Positions 9,576-18,729 are shown, counted from the stretch's first letter. The stretch: 64,000 nt of DNA from Arthrobacter ulcerisalmonis (GCF_900609065.1 NZ_UXAU01000009.1:124001-188000), one strand, 5' to 3'. Notes: generated from the sequence alone by a model not told the origin. Made by a program: numbers and translations.

Positions 9576-10538
9576 TTAGGCCGGCAGCCGGTAACCGTTA
9601 TCGGTGAGCTCCGCCAGCCCATCAGCCAACAGCCCCGCCAGTGCCCGGTCCAACTGTTCGGGAGCCGAATTCAGCCGATGCAAGGCGGTCAGTGGCACGC
9701 CCACGCCTTCGGCGGCGAACCCGAGGTCTGCCGGCGCCGTCCGGAAATGGTCCGGCGGCACGGGGATTTCGGCCAACCGGAGCACGGCCAACACGGCGCC
9801 CCGTACCTGCCGGTCCGTGCCGTGCCAGGCTTGGCCTTTGGGAACGTACGACGGCGGCGGCTCGCCTGCCGCGAGCCACGCACAGGAATCGCGCACGGGA
9901 CACAGCCCGCATTTGGGTGCGCGGGCGGTGCACACCATGGCGCCGAGTTCCATCACCGCAGCATTCCAACGCACGGACTCTGCCTGGTCAGATGGCAGGA
10001 TTTCCGCAGCAAGTCGCATTTCTGCTGCCGTCAACGCGGGCGCGGGCAGCGCCTGTCCGGAGAGGAGCCTGGCATGGACGCGGCGGATGTTCGTATCCAC
10101 CACCGTTTCGCGGCGACCGTAGGCGAAGGCAGCCACTGCCGCTGCGGTGTAGCTGCCCACCCCGGGCAGCCCCAGCAGTTCCGGGTAGGTATCCGGAACT
10201 TTGCCGCCATGGTCGGCCACAATCGCAGCCGCTGCCGCGTGCAGTCGTAACACCCTGCGCGGGTAGCCCAGCCGGCCCCAGGCCCGGACTGCTTCGCCAG
10301 CCGGTTCCGCCGCAAGGTCGGCAGGCGTTGGCCATCGCTTCAGCCATTCGTTCCAGACCGGCAACACCCGCACCACGGGTGTTTGCTGGAGCATGATTTC
10401 GCTGACCAGGACACCCCAGGGGGTGCAGGAAGACTCCCGCCATGGCAGGTCACGGGCAGTCTCTTGGAACCAGTCATTGATGCGGGTGTGCAGGGATGGG
10501 AGCAGGGGCCGGGTCTTGGTGTCGATCCCAACACTGTA
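9576..10538 (-). CDS. mutY: A/G-specific adenine DNA glycosylase MutY (start codon unclear)
   Basis: Removes adenine mispaired with 8-oxoguanine. A HhH-GPD domain holds the LPGVGSYTAAAV hairpin, the catalytic Asp in VVDTNIRRV, and four iron-sulfur cysteines spaced C-x6-C-x2-C-x5-C (CTARAPKCGLCPVRDSC). The catalytic Glu lies just before MLQQTP and the conserved DLPWR lies further upstream, so translation must begin beyond the first ATG at 10394. The frame is open back to 10538 after a TAA at 10539-10541, but contains no ATG, GTG or TTG there. A TTG/GTG lies one frame over near 10534. Either a rare start codon or a small frameshift is involved. The C-terminal NUDIX-like domain is short or absent, as in other actinobacteria. 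Confidence 0.85.
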   Translation of the reverse strand, partial: YSVGIDTKTRPLLPSLHTRINDWFQETARDLPWRESSCTPWGVLVSEIMLQQTPVVRVLPVWNEWLKRWPTPADLAAEPAGEAVRAWGRLGYPRRVLRLHAAAAAIVADHGGKVPDTYPELLGLPGVGSYTAAAVAAFAYGRRETVVDTNIRRVHARLLSGQALPAPALTAAEMRLAAEILPSDQAESVRWNAAVMELGAMVCTARAPKCGLCPVRDSCAWLAAGEPPPSYVPKGQAWHGTDRQVRGAVLAVLRLAEIPVPPDHFRTAPADLGFAAEGVGVPLTALHRLNSAPEQLDRALAGLLADGLAELTDNGYRLPA

Positions 10539-10640
10539 TTAGATGTTTGCAGCCTGGGCTGCAGCGATGTGACCAGCCCAATGACGCTGCGGCGGCGTGG
10601 TGGCAGGGCAGAACTGGGCCGAGTTCTCTAGCCTAGAAGG

Positions 10641-11330
10641 ATGGGCAGGCAAGGCAACACATCATCGCGTGGCAAAGCTGCGTCACCAGGAACTCGAGGT
10701 GGCGCCAAGCCCAGCGCTGCTGTCTTCCGCCGGCGTCGGCTGTTTGCGGGACTTGTTGTGCTCGTGGCGCTTGTCGTGGTGATAGCAGGACTGGCACTTG
10801 GCGGCGTTTTCGGCAACGGCACCCAGCAGGCTGGATCGACTGACCCCGCCGCCACGGACGCAACAGCGCCAGCCACGGCCGACCCGGCCGCAGCCGATCC
10901 CGCGGCCACCGCCCCAGCACCAACGCCGTCGGCCACCCCCGTCTGCAACCAGAATCTGGTGACCGTTACCGGCTCCACGGACAAGCAGGCGTACGGGCCG
11001 GACGAGAAGCCGTTGCTCACCCTGAAGGTGACCAACGGCAGCACCATGCCCTGTGAGGTCAACATCGGCACCTCCCAGATGGAGTTCCTGGTGACCAGCG
11101 GGCCGGACCGGATCTTCTCCTCCCGCGACTGCCAGACCACCAGCGAAGATCTGGTCAAGACCATCGCGCCAGGCGCCAGCGAAACGGCCAACTTCCCCTG
11201 GCCGCGGATCAGGAGCGTCGAAGGTTGCACGGCCGTCGAGGCGAAGCCCGGCGCTGGCGGCGCGTCCTACGTTTTCACGGCCAAGCTAGGCTCACGGGCC
11301 GGCCCCAAGGCCGTCTTCCAGCTCAACTGA
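10641..11330 (+). CDS. Membrane-anchored hypothetical protein
   Basis: The 229-residue protein has a basic N-terminus (SAAVFRRRRLF), one membrane helix (LFAGLVVLVALVVVIAGLAL), a 50-residue Ala/Thr/Pro/Asp linker and a C-terminal extracellular beta domain with two Cys pairs (VCNQ, PCEVN, DCQTT, EGCTA). The layout fits an actinobacterial surface protein. It ends 16 bases from the disA stop on the other strand. Function unknown. Confidence 0.75.
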   Translation: MGRQGNTSSRGKAASPGTRGGAKPSAAVFRRRRLFAGLVVLVALVVVIAGLALGGVFGNGTQQAGSTDPAATDATAPATADPAAADPAATAPAPTPSATPVCNQNLVTVTGSTDKQAYGPDEKPLLTLKVTNGSTMPCEVNIGTSQMEFLVTSGPDRIFSSRDCQTTSEDLVKTIAPGASETANFPWPRIRSVEGCTAVEAKPGAGGASYVFTAKLGSRAGPKAVFQLN

Positions 11331-11339
11331 TAGCTGGAA
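11316..11339. terminator. Hairpin between two convergent genes
   Basis: TTCCAGCT (11316-11323) pairs with AGCTGGAA (11332-11339). It overlaps the stop codon of the plus-strand gene and faces disA. No T-run, so a moderate terminator at best. Confidence 0.45.
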
Positions 11340-11346
11340 CGGGCCC

Positions 11347-12423
11347 CTAGAGGAACCTGTCCAGCAGGCTCGCCTCGGCCATCCGGCTGAGCCCCTCACG
11401 GACGGTGCGGGCGCGCTGGTCGCCGATCCCATCAACCGTCATGAGATCGTCAATGGTGGCGGCCATCAGGAACTGCAACCCGCCAAAGTGGTCCACCAAC
11501 CTGTCGGCAACAGCCTTGGGGACTGCTTTCAGGCCAGACAGCAGCCGGTAGCCGCGCGGTTGGACGATTGCGTCGAGGGTGTCCACGCCGCCGGCAAAGC
11601 CGATGATGTTGGCGATCTTGCCCAGGTCAATGAGTTCCGTGGGGCCAAGGGTGACCAGGGCGTTGACCGCCTGGTCAATGTCGTCGGCAGACGCGTCGGG
11701 GCCAGCGTAATCGCGGATAATGACGTCGCTGCCAGGGCCGCGGCCAACGGTGAGTTCGTCGTGCTGCAGGGATAGCAGGCGGCCGTCTTCGCCCAGTTCA
11801 AGAACATACTGCGCTATTTCCTCGGAGATCCGGCGGACCATTTCCTGGCGTTGCAGGGTGACTGCCACGTCCCGGACCGTCACCATTGCCTCGATTTCGA
11901 GGGCGGAGAGGGAACTGGTGACCTGGTCCAGCCGTGACCGGTACCGCTCCAGTGTGGCCAAGGCCTGATTGGCCCGGGCCAGCACCTTCTCGGACCCTTC
12001 GAGGACGTGCCGGAGGCCGTTAACATACAGGGCGATGATCTGCATGGACTGGCTGACGGAGATGACCGGCACACCCGTCTGGATGGCGACGCGCTCGGCT
12101 GTCCGGTGCCTGGTGCCAGACTCCTGGGTTTCGATGCTGGAGTCCGGCACAAGTTGCACGGCGGCGCGGAGGATGTTGCCCGCATCTTTGTCGCAGATGA
12201 TGGCCCCATCCATTTTGGCCAGCTCGCGAAGCCGGGTGGGGGAGAAGTCGATGCCGATGTCGAAGCCGCCCGAGCAGATGGATTCGATGGTCCGGTCTGA
12301 GCCGAGGACGATCAATGCACCCGTGCGGCCGCGCAGGATTCGCTCCAGGCCATCACGCAACGGCGTGCCGGGCGCCACTCTACCCAGCGTTGCCTTGAGT
12401 GATTCTTCAGGGCTCCGCGCCAT
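11347..12423 (-). CDS. disA: DNA integrity scanning protein / diadenylate cyclase DisA
   Basis: Makes cyclic di-AMP from two ATP and scans DNA. The N-terminal DAC domain carries MDGAIICD and GTRHRTAER, the two catalytic signatures. A central helical spine follows, and the C-terminal HhH region contains DGIGDQRARTV. At 358 residues it is full length. I start at the ATG at 12423, which has GAAGGG seven bases upstream; the earlier TTG at 12438 lacks this. radA, a frequent neighbour, is not in the window. Confidence 0.97.
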   Translation of the reverse strand: MARSPEESLKATLGRVAPGTPLRDGLERILRGRTGALIVLGSDRTIESICSGGFDIGIDFSPTRLRELAKMDGAIICDKDAGNILRAAVQLVPDSSIETQESGTRHRTAERVAIQTGVPVISVSQSMQIIALYVNGLRHVLEGSEKVLARANQALATLERYRSRLDQVTSSLSALEIEAMVTVRDVAVTLQRQEMVRRISEEIAQYVLELGEDGRLLSLQHDELTVGRGPGSDVIIRDYAGPDASADDIDQAVNALVTLGPTELIDLGKIANIIGFAGGVDTLDAIVQPRGYRLLSGLKAVPKAVADRLVDHFGGLQFLMAATIDDLMTVDGIGDQRARTVREGLSRMAEASLLDRFL

Positions 12424-12667
12424 AGGTTTTCCCTTCAAAGGTGCAGACTACTGCCCACAGAATGCCGGAGTCTGAGCTCTGCCGGCGGAACCAAAAACAC
12501 ACATTTCCCCATCAGCACCATGATAGGGGTACAAGCCATCAACAACCGCACAGGCAAGCCTTAAAGTGCCCCAACAAGCCGTGCGCCAAAGTGGGGTTCC
12601 GGCGCGGATGAGGAGAAGTGCGTGGTACCCCTTTTTGTAGGCTTGAGCAGTGCGGTGCCCACAGGGC

Positions 12668-12681
12668 TCACACGCGTTAGG
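12668..12681 (-). promoter_or_regulatory. LacI-type operator upstream of the lacI-family gene
   Basis: Read on the minus strand this is CCTAACGCGTGTGA, matching 13 of 14 positions of the site at 18683-18696. It lies 41 bases before the regulator start, which fits autoregulation. The rest of 12424-12722 holds no gene. Confidence 0.6.
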
Positions 12682-12722
12682 TAAACTGCAGCAAAGTGAA
12701 TTCCCACCCAGAGGATCAGCCT

Positions 12723-13823
12723 ATGAACCGCAAGGCAACAGCGCTCGACGTCGCCAAGCTGGCCGGCGTCTCACGCAGCGCGGTGTCGTTGGTGCTCAAC
12801 GGGCGGGGCAACGGCAACGTTGCCAGCAGCAGCCAGCAACGCATCCGGGACGCTGCGGCAGCACTCAACTATTCGCCCAACAGGATTGCGTTGAGCCTGC
12901 GCAACCAGCAGTCGGGCGTCATCGGGATCGTCTCGGACCAGGTTGTCACCAGCCCTTTCGACGGCAACATCATTGCTGGCGCGGACGCGGTGGCCCGCTC
13001 GCAGGGCTTTGTCACGCTGGTCATGGACACGGAGTCGGACATCACTCGCGATGAAAGTGCCGTGGAGACGCTGCTGGACCGCCAAGTGGACGCGCTGATG
13101 TACGTCACTGTTGGCCTGCGCCCCCTCCACGTCCCGCAAAACATGGCCCGGGTTCCGTCCATCCTTGCGAACTGCTTCGACGACCGCCCCGATGCCGGCG
13201 TGCCGGCGGTCATCCCGGATGAGGTCCGGGGCGGGCGGGAGGCGACGGAGCACCTCATGTCGCTAGGTCACCGGGACATTGCTTTCCTGGCCGGAGACTC
13301 ACTGACCCCCGCTGCGCCGAGACGGATCGACGGCTACCGGACCGCCTTCGCCGCCGCCGGCCTGCCGGTGGACGAGGATCGCGTCCGCCAAGTTGGCTGG
13401 GACACCGACACAGGGTTTCACGGTGCCATGAAACTGCTCGACGGCGTCCAGCCCGGCAACCGTCCCACAGCGATCCTCTGCGCCAACGACCGTCTGGCCA
13501 TCGGCGTCGTGCTTGCCTGCTACCGGCTGGGCCTGGACGTTCCACAGGACGTTTCAGTCATGGGTTACGACGACGAATTCCGTATCGCCAGCACCATGGT
13601 CCCCGCCCTCACCACCATGGCGCTGCCGCTCCGGGAGATGGGTGCAGAGGCAATGACCGCGCTGCTCGCCGAGGTGGCGGCGTCACCAAATGAAAGGCAC
13701 GACGACGGTGCCAGCACCTCGGGTGTGAACGCCGCAGAGGTTGCGAGCAGTGCCGCTACCTCGATGGTCCGGTGCCAACTGGTGGTCAGAAACTCCACCG
13801 GCCCTGTTCCCGCCGGGCGCTGA
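12723..13823 (+). CDS. LacI family transcriptional regulator
   Basis: Predicted repressor of the sugar operon that converges on it. The N-terminal HTH reads ATALDVAKLAGVSRSAVSLVLNG; the rest is a periplasmic-binding-protein-like effector domain (GYDDEFRIASTMVPALTT). ATG 12723 has AGAGGA upstream; a frame start at 12696 lacks this. Copies of one palindromic sequence lie before this gene and before the ABC operon. The ligand is probably the imported fructoside or a derived sugar phosphate. An Ala/Ser-rich insert near the C-terminus (EVAASPNERHDDGASTSG) is unusual. Confidence 0.92.
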   Translation: MNRKATALDVAKLAGVSRSAVSLVLNGRGNGNVASSSQQRIRDAAAALNYSPNRIALSLRNQQSGVIGIVSDQVVTSPFDGNIIAGADAVARSQGFVTLVMDTESDITRDESAVETLLDRQVDALMYVTVGLRPLHVPQNMARVPSILANCFDDRPDAGVPAVIPDEVRGGREATEHLMSLGHRDIAFLAGDSLTPAAPRRIDGYRTAFAAAGLPVDEDRVRQVGWDTDTGFHGAMKLLDGVQPGNRPTAILCANDRLAIGVVLACYRLGLDVPQDVSVMGYDDEFRIASTMVPALTTMALPLREMGAEAMTALLAEVAASPNERHDDGASTSGVNAAEVASSAATSMVRCQLVVRNSTGPVPAGR

Positions 13824-13846
13824 AGCGTTATCTGGGCAAACAAGAG

Positions 13847-13874
13847 GGGTGCCTGCCAGAAGACAGGCACCCCA
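13847..13874. terminator. Bidirectional terminator between lacI-type gene and GH32 operon
   Basis: GGGGTGCCTG (13847-13856) pairs perfectly with CAGGCACCCC (13865-13874). On the minus strand it is followed by TCTTGTTT. It serves two convergent units. Confidence 0.8.
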
Positions 13875-13885
13875 ATGGTGGTTTG

Positions 13886-15364
13886 TCAGCCCAGGTCAGC
13901 GGGCTGGTTCAACTCCCAGACGTTGGCCGAAGCGCCGTCGGGCAGGCGCAGTTGCCACTGCTCGCCCGGGGTGGGGTAGGCACGGAGGGTGGTTGCCACG
14001 GAACCTGACCGGTACACCTCCACCAGGGAGGCGTCCACGAAGATCCGCAGCTCCTCACCGGCCGCGATGGTTCCGCTGAAGACGGTCTGATGGCCGCCGT
14101 CGGTACCGTCATCAGCGCCGCCGTCGGCCGCCACCAGCACGAGTTCCACCACACCGCCAGCAACAGCGGCACCTGCAGTTCCGTCTGCACCAGTGGCTGA
14201 GCCGCGGACCAGGGCTTCGGCGAAGGCCGGCAGGACAACGGTGCCTCCCGCATTGCTGGCCAGGAGTTCACCACGGTAGGCCTCAACTTCCGGCGCAGGG
14301 TTCACGGCGAGGGCGCCATTCAGCACTGAAAGTTCGCGAGGGAAGGTCAAGACTCCAGCCCAGCCAGCGGCGTCGATCTCAGCCTGGTCCCGACCGCGAC
14401 GGCCGTCGCGTCCCGGCCCCTCATTGGCCCAACCCCACAGCAGGGCACGGTCCTGCAGAGCCACGATCTGGGGTGCGTAGAAATCACGGCCAAGATCTGA
14501 CTTGCCACCGCTGCGTGGCGTAAAGACCGGCAAGCCGGTTTGAGGATCCTCGGTAAGGGACCCGATGAGGTGGCCTACGCCGTTGGCGTGCTCATGGGCG
14601 TCGCCCGAAAGCCACAGCGAAAACATCATCAGCCAGGTACCGGCTGAATCTGAGCCAGCGACGGAATCTGAGCCGGCCGCCGAAGACTCAGGAACCTGCA
14701 CCAGCTGGGGGCATTCCCAGATTTCGGCGGGCGTGAAGTCAGCAGCCACGGGGTTGGCCGAGGTCAGCCAGATGCCCTGGTACTCCCAGTTGGACATGTC
14801 CTCCACCGTGTAGAGGAGCAATGCCGCGTGGCCGTTGGCGAGACCGGCGCCCTGCATGGCGTACCGCTTGCCGTTGAAGTGGAAGAGGAAGGGATCTCGC
14901 ACGGCAGTGACCTGCTCGTCAGCTGGCATCGACGCCGCCACGTGGCCCGTTTGGTCCCATTGCACCAGGTCCGCTGAACCGCGGGCGATGACCACCTGTG
15001 AGTGGCCGCCGTCGCCCCGGACCCCGGAGTACGCGGCGGTGGGGACGCCGCCGTCGTCCGTCACCACACCGGTCCAGCAGCCGTACTCGTCCGGCCCGCC
15101 GGCTTGCGGGCGCAAAGCGACCGGATGCTCCTCCCAACGCACCAGGTCTGCTGAGCTCACGTGGCCCCAGGCGATGCTCTGGTGTCGCGCTGACTCGGGG
15201 TTGTACTGGAAGAACACGTGGTACCGGCCATTGATGTGACTGATGCCGTTGGGATCGTTGATCCAACCCTGCGCCGGCCGCGGGTGGAACCGCGGGAAGG
15301 CCGGATCGGGATGGTTGGCGGCAACGTCGTCGAAACGGACGACGGCGAGGTCCGGGGAGTGCAT
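13886..15364 (-). CDS. Glycoside hydrolase family 32 (sucrose/fructan hydrolase)
   Basis: Hydrolyses beta-fructofuranosides such as sucrose or fructo-oligosaccharides. It has no signal peptide, so it acts on imported substrate. Catalytic nucleophile Asp37 lies in WINDPNG; the stabiliser is in VRDPF and the acid/base in IWECPQ. FFQYNP is also present. The C-terminal beta-sandwich ends with FVDASLVEVYRSG. I use the ATG at 15364 (492 residues); a longer open frame upstream overlaps the permease gene and does not resemble the family. It is the last gene of the ABC operon. Confidence 0.93.
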   Translation of the reverse strand: MHSPDLAVVRFDDVAANHPDPAFPRFHPRPAQGWINDPNGISHINGRYHVFFQYNPESARHQSIAWGHVSSADLVRWEEHPVALRPQAGGPDEYGCWTGVVTDDGGVPTAAYSGVRGDGGHSQVVIARGSADLVQWDQTGHVAASMPADEQVTAVRDPFLFHFNGKRYAMQGAGLANGHAALLLYTVEDMSNWEYQGIWLTSANPVAADFTPAEIWECPQLVQVPESSAAGSDSVAGSDSAGTWLMMFSLWLSGDAHEHANGVGHLIGSLTEDPQTGLPVFTPRSGGKSDLGRDFYAPQIVALQDRALLWGWANEGPGRDGRRGRDQAEIDAAGWAGVLTFPRELSVLNGALAVNPAPEVEAYRGELLASNAGGTVVLPAFAEALVRGSATGADGTAGAAVAGGVVELVLVAADGGADDGTDGGHQTVFSGTIAAGEELRIFVDASLVEVYRSGSVATTLRAYPTPGEQWQLRLPDGASANVWELNQPADLG

Positions 15365-15387
15365 GGTTGAGCCTTTCGGAGGGGTTG

Positions 15388-16290
15388 TTATTTTCCGGTG
15401 CCAGCCGTGAGGCCGGCCTGGAGGGCGCGCTGGCCGAACATGAAGACCACCAGCGCCGGAATCATGGACAGGACCACTCCCGCGAGGACCACGGAGATGC
15501 TGCCGGTGCCGAGATTGCCCTGCAGCGACACGAGCCCCAGCGGGAGGGTGAAGTTCTGTTCTGAGATGGTCAGGATCAGGGGCCGGAAGAATTCGTTCCA
15601 GTGGAAGTTGAACGCGAGGATTCCCACGATCGCCAGGCCTGGCACGGCCAGCGGAGCGTAGACCGAGCGGAAGGTCCGCCACGGTGAGGCGCCGTCGATC
15701 GAGGCGGCCTCCGCCAGTTCGGCGGGCAGCCCCATGAAGTACTGGCGCATCAGGAACGTGCCGAACGCCGTCGGAATGGCCGGGAGGATCAGCGCCAGCA
15801 AGGTGTCGGAGAGGCCCATGCCACGGATCAGCATGAACACGGGAACGATCGTGACCTGCACCGGCACCATCATGGTGGCCAGCACAATCGAGAACAGCGC
15901 GCCGCGACCGCGGAATTTCAGGTGCGCGAACGCGTAGCCCGCAAGTGCGGCCGACGTCATCTGGCCTACCGCGATCAGCCCGGTCACCAGGGCGCTGTTA
16001 AGGACCAGGAGGAAGATATTCAGTTTCTGGAATACTTCGCCGTAGGACGTGAAGTCAGGGTTCCAGGGAATGAACGACGGCGGCAGGTTGAATGATTCGG
16101 ACGGTGACCGCAGGGACGTGGAGAGTGTCCACAGCACCGGTCCCAGCGTCAGGGCGGCGGCGATCAGCAGCAGGGCCACGCGGCCGGTGAGGCTCCAGTT
16201 GAACCTGCGCCGCCTCGGTGCGGGGGAGGGGATTTCGGCAGCCAGCCGGGAAGGGTGCTCAGTCAGGCCTTGGTCTGTGGTGGTTGTCAT
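15388..16290 (-). CDS. Carbohydrate ABC transporter permease (MalG type)
   Basis: Inner-membrane permease with six predicted helices and the EAA loop motif EAASIDGASPWRTFRSVYAPLAVPG that docks the ATPase. About 300 residues, normal for MalG/UgpE-type proteins. ATG 16290 (MTTTTDQ) is preferred over a start 12 bases upstream. No ATPase gene lies in the operon; a shared MsiK-like ATPase elsewhere is usual in actinobacteria. Confidence 0.93.
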   Translation of the reverse strand: MTTTTDQGLTEHPSRLAAEIPSPAPRRRRFNWSLTGRVALLLIAAALTLGPVLWTLSTSLRSPSESFNLPPSFIPWNPDFTSYGEVFQKLNIFLLVLNSALVTGLIAVGQMTSAALAGYAFAHLKFRGRGALFSIVLATMMVPVQVTIVPVFMLIRGMGLSDTLLALILPAIPTAFGTFLMRQYFMGLPAELAEAASIDGASPWRTFRSVYAPLAVPGLAIVGILAFNFHWNEFFRPLILTISEQNFTLPLGLVSLQGNLGTGSISVVLAGVVLSMIPALVVFMFGQRALQAGLTAGTGK

Positions 16291-16298
16291 GGCTGGCC

Positions 16299-17252
16299 TC
16301 ACTGGTAGAAGACGAATCGTTTGCTGAGCCGGAACTGCGCGGCCGTGATGGCCATGATGATCAGGGTGAGCAGCACGCCAATGGCGGAGGCCTGACCGAA
16401 CTCGAGGCGCTGGAACGCCGATTCAAAAATGACCATGACGGCGGTACGAGTGGAGTCGCCTGGACCGCCCCTGGTCAGCACATAGGGCTGGTCGAAGACC
16501 TGCAGTGCGCTGATGATGGCCATCACCGATGCCACCAATGTGGTTGGGCTCAGTAGCGGCAAGGTGACGTGCAGGTGCTTCCGCCAACCCGTTGCACCGT
16601 CGATCGACGCCGCCTCATATGTCTCAACGGGAATGGATGCCAGCCCGCCGATGAACAGCAGGAACGAGAAGCCAAAGTTCTGCCAGACATAGACCAGGAT
16701 CACCACGGCGGCCGATCCGCCGGGCGTGGTAAGCCACGGCACCGCGGGGATACCCACCAGGGACAGGAACCAGTTGACGACGCCGAACTGCTCGTTGAAG
16801 AGGTACCGCATGAAGATGGACACTGAGGCTGCGGACAGGATCAAGGGGAAGAAAAATGCTGACCGGAAGAACACGCGCAGCCAGGCTGGCATCTTCTCCT
16901 GCACCATGATGGCCAGCCCCAGGGCCAGCCCCAGTTGCAGGGCTACGGCAACCACCACAAACATGATCGTGTTCAGGAACGACACCCGCACGGTGGGGTC
17001 CTGGACCACCTCGGCGAAGTTGTCGAAGCCAACGAACGTGGGCGCCGAAATGATGTCCCAGCGGAAGAATGCCAGGACTACTGAGGCCACAATGGGAATC
17101 AAGGTGAACAAGCCCATGCCCAGCATGGTGGGAGCCAGGAATGCCCACGCCAGCCAGCGCTGGGTTTGTTTGGGGCTGGCTGCGGTTTTGGCGCGGACAA
17201 CCTGGGCGGCTTGCTGCCCGGACCGTTCCCGTGGCGGCGTGCTGGTGCTCAT
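16299..17252 (-). CDS. Carbohydrate ABC transporter permease (MalF/UgpA type)
   Basis: Second permease of the importer, 317 residues. A charged N-terminal tail precedes six membrane helices, and the EAA loop is EAASIDGATGWRKHLHVTLPLL. Its start overlaps the stop of the binding-protein gene by four bases, showing tight coupling. Confidence 0.93.
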   Translation of the reverse strand: MSTSTPPRERSGQQAAQVVRAKTAASPKQTQRWLAWAFLAPTMLGMGLFTLIPIVASVVLAFFRWDIISAPTFVGFDNFAEVVQDPTVRVSFLNTIMFVVVAVALQLGLALGLAIMVQEKMPAWLRVFFRSAFFFPLILSAASVSIFMRYLFNEQFGVVNWFLSLVGIPAVPWLTTPGGSAAVVILVYVWQNFGFSFLLFIGGLASIPVETYEAASIDGATGWRKHLHVTLPLLSPTTLVASVMAIISALQVFDQPYVLTRGGPGDSTRTAVMVIFESAFQRLEFGQASAIGVLLTLIIMAITAAQFRLSKRFVFYQ

Positions 17253-18670
17253 GATTGCCTCCTCAAGGCCAGTTCAAGGTCGCGTTGCATGGAAGCGAGG
17301 GCGTCCTTGAGTTGACGTTCGTCGCCGCTGACCGCCAGTGAGACGTTCTTCATCAAGGCCGTTTCCACGGCTGCTTGTTGCGGCGGTGCCGGGATGGGGC
17401 CGGTGCTGGGGAACCGGTCCAAGGTGTCGTAGAAGACCTTCCAGTTGGCGGGCCCCTTGCCGGCGTAAAGCTGTTCGTTGACCATCGAGCGCCGAGCCGG
17501 CGTGGTGATCGGGTTGGGGAAGATCAATTCCATGGCTTCACGGCTGGAGCTGAACTTGATCCATTCCCAGGCGGCGTCCTTGTCCTTGGCGGTCTTCATG
17601 ATCGCGTAGCCGGCGGTGCCGAACTGGTGGCGCTGCGTTTTCCAGCGTGGGAAGAACTGGACGTCAAAGTCGTTCGCACCCATTCCTGCTTCATGCAAGC
17701 CCTGAACCCAGTACCCGCCTGCCGGCGTAGTCCCAATCCGGTTGGATGCGAAGAGCCCCACCAGTGAGCTGCCGCCGCCTTCTTCCGGACGGACGCCTAG
17801 GCCGTCCTTGACCAGGCCGCGCAGGTAGTCGAAGGACTCGAAAACCTTGTCGTCATTGGCGTTTGGTTCCAGCCATTCGTAGCCGCCAGAGCGCAGGCCG
17901 CGGGAGGGATCGTTGGCGTAGAAGTCGTCCCAGAGCCACTCGCCGCCGGCGGACTTGGTTTCCTTCAAGAAGCTGGTGTCGTTGGCGTAAAGCCAGGGAA
18001 CCACGCCACCGAAGAGCCGGTTGGTCCAGTAATACGGGGTGAAGTCCGAGCTGCGGGCCTTGCGCATGGCGGCCAGGCTGTTGCGGAAATCGAGGTGGGT
18101 CCAGTCGTCCGCTGGACGGTCCAGTCCAGCCTGGGCAAACGCGGTGGTGTTGTAATACATGTTGGCCGCGTTCCAGTCCATAGGGAGCTGGTAGAGGCTC
18201 CCCTTGTACATGAACGCCTCCACCAGGCTGGGGTGCACGTCGGCGAAGAACTCGGCCATGTCCGCGGCATCGCGACGCACATACTCATCGAGCGGATGAG
18301 CGAGTTTCTCAGCGAACAGCTGGGCACCCTCCGTGGCCACGTACACCACGTCCGGCGGTGTCCCAGCAGCCACCATGGTGAGGATCTTGGTGAAGAAGTC
18401 CTTCCAGTCCGCGGCCTGAATAGCCTGGACTTTGACCTTGATCTCCGGGTGCAGCCGGCTGAAAGCGTCGATGGCACGTTGGCGGGCGGCGGCGTCTGCG
18501 GCGGTGCCCATGATGGCGATGCTGAGGCTATTGTCCCCACGGCCCGGAATGTCTAGCCCGGAGAGCCGCGGCCACGATGCCACGGTTGCTCCGACGATTC
18601 CGGCGCCGAGGGCACCAAGGGCGGAGCGGCGGGTGAATTCCCGCAACTTGCCGCTTGTGTCTCCGGTCAT
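17249..18670 (-). CDS. ABC transporter extracellular sugar-binding protein
   Basis: First gene of the operon, 473 residues. The N-terminus has a twin-arginine-like signal (FTRRSALGALGAGIVGATVA) with no lipobox Cys, so it may be exported folded by Tat. The mature part is a family-1 solute-binding protein (FSRLHPEIKVKVQ, AAGTPPDVVYV). With GH32 downstream, the ligand is likely sucrose or a fructo-oligosaccharide. Two operator-like sites and a promoter lie just upstream. Confidence 0.92.
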   Translation of the reverse strand: MTGDTSGKLREFTRRSALGALGAGIVGATVASWPRLSGLDIPGRGDNSLSIAIMGTAADAAARQRAIDAFSRLHPEIKVKVQAIQAADWKDFFTKILTMVAAGTPPDVVYVATEGAQLFAEKLAHPLDEYVRRDAADMAEFFADVHPSLVEAFMYKGSLYQLPMDWNAANMYYNTTAFAQAGLDRPADDWTHLDFRNSLAAMRKARSSDFTPYYWTNRLFGGVVPWLYANDTSFLKETKSAGGEWLWDDFYANDPSRGLRSGGYEWLEPNANDDKVFESFDYLRGLVKDGLGVRPEEGGGSSLVGLFASNRIGTTPAGGYWVQGLHEAGMGANDFDVQFFPRWKTQRHQFGTAGYAIMKTAKDKDAAWEWIKFSSSREAMELIFPNPITTPARRSMVNEQLYAGKGPANWKVFYDTLDRFPSTGPIPAPPQQAAVETALMKNVSLAVSGDERQLKDALASMQRDLELALRRQS

Positions 18671-18682
18671 GTCATTTTCCTT

Positions 18683-18696
18683 CCTAACACGTGTGA
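18683..18696 (+). promoter_or_regulatory. LacI-type operator 1 of the fructoside ABC operon
   Basis: CCTAACACGTGTGA, centred on the palindrome ACACGTGT. It overlaps the expected transcription start of the minus-strand operon. Confidence 0.7.
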
Positions 18697-18699
18697 GGA

Positions 18700-18729
18700 A
18701 CTCTAAATGAGTGACCTAACACGTGTCAA
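18700..18729 (-). promoter_or_regulatory. Promoter of the fructoside ABC operon
   Basis: On the minus strand a perfect TTGACA (18724-18729) is followed after 18 bases by TAGAGT (18700-18705), four of six matches to the -10 consensus. Both elements lie between or inside the two operator copies, as expected for a repressed promoter. Confidence 0.65.
18715..18728 (+). promoter_or_regulatory. LacI-type operator 2 of the fructoside ABC operon
   Basis: CCTAACACGTGTCA, identical to operator 1 at 13 of 14 positions. It covers the -35 box. Its centre lies 32 bases from operator 1, three helical turns. Confidence 0.7.
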
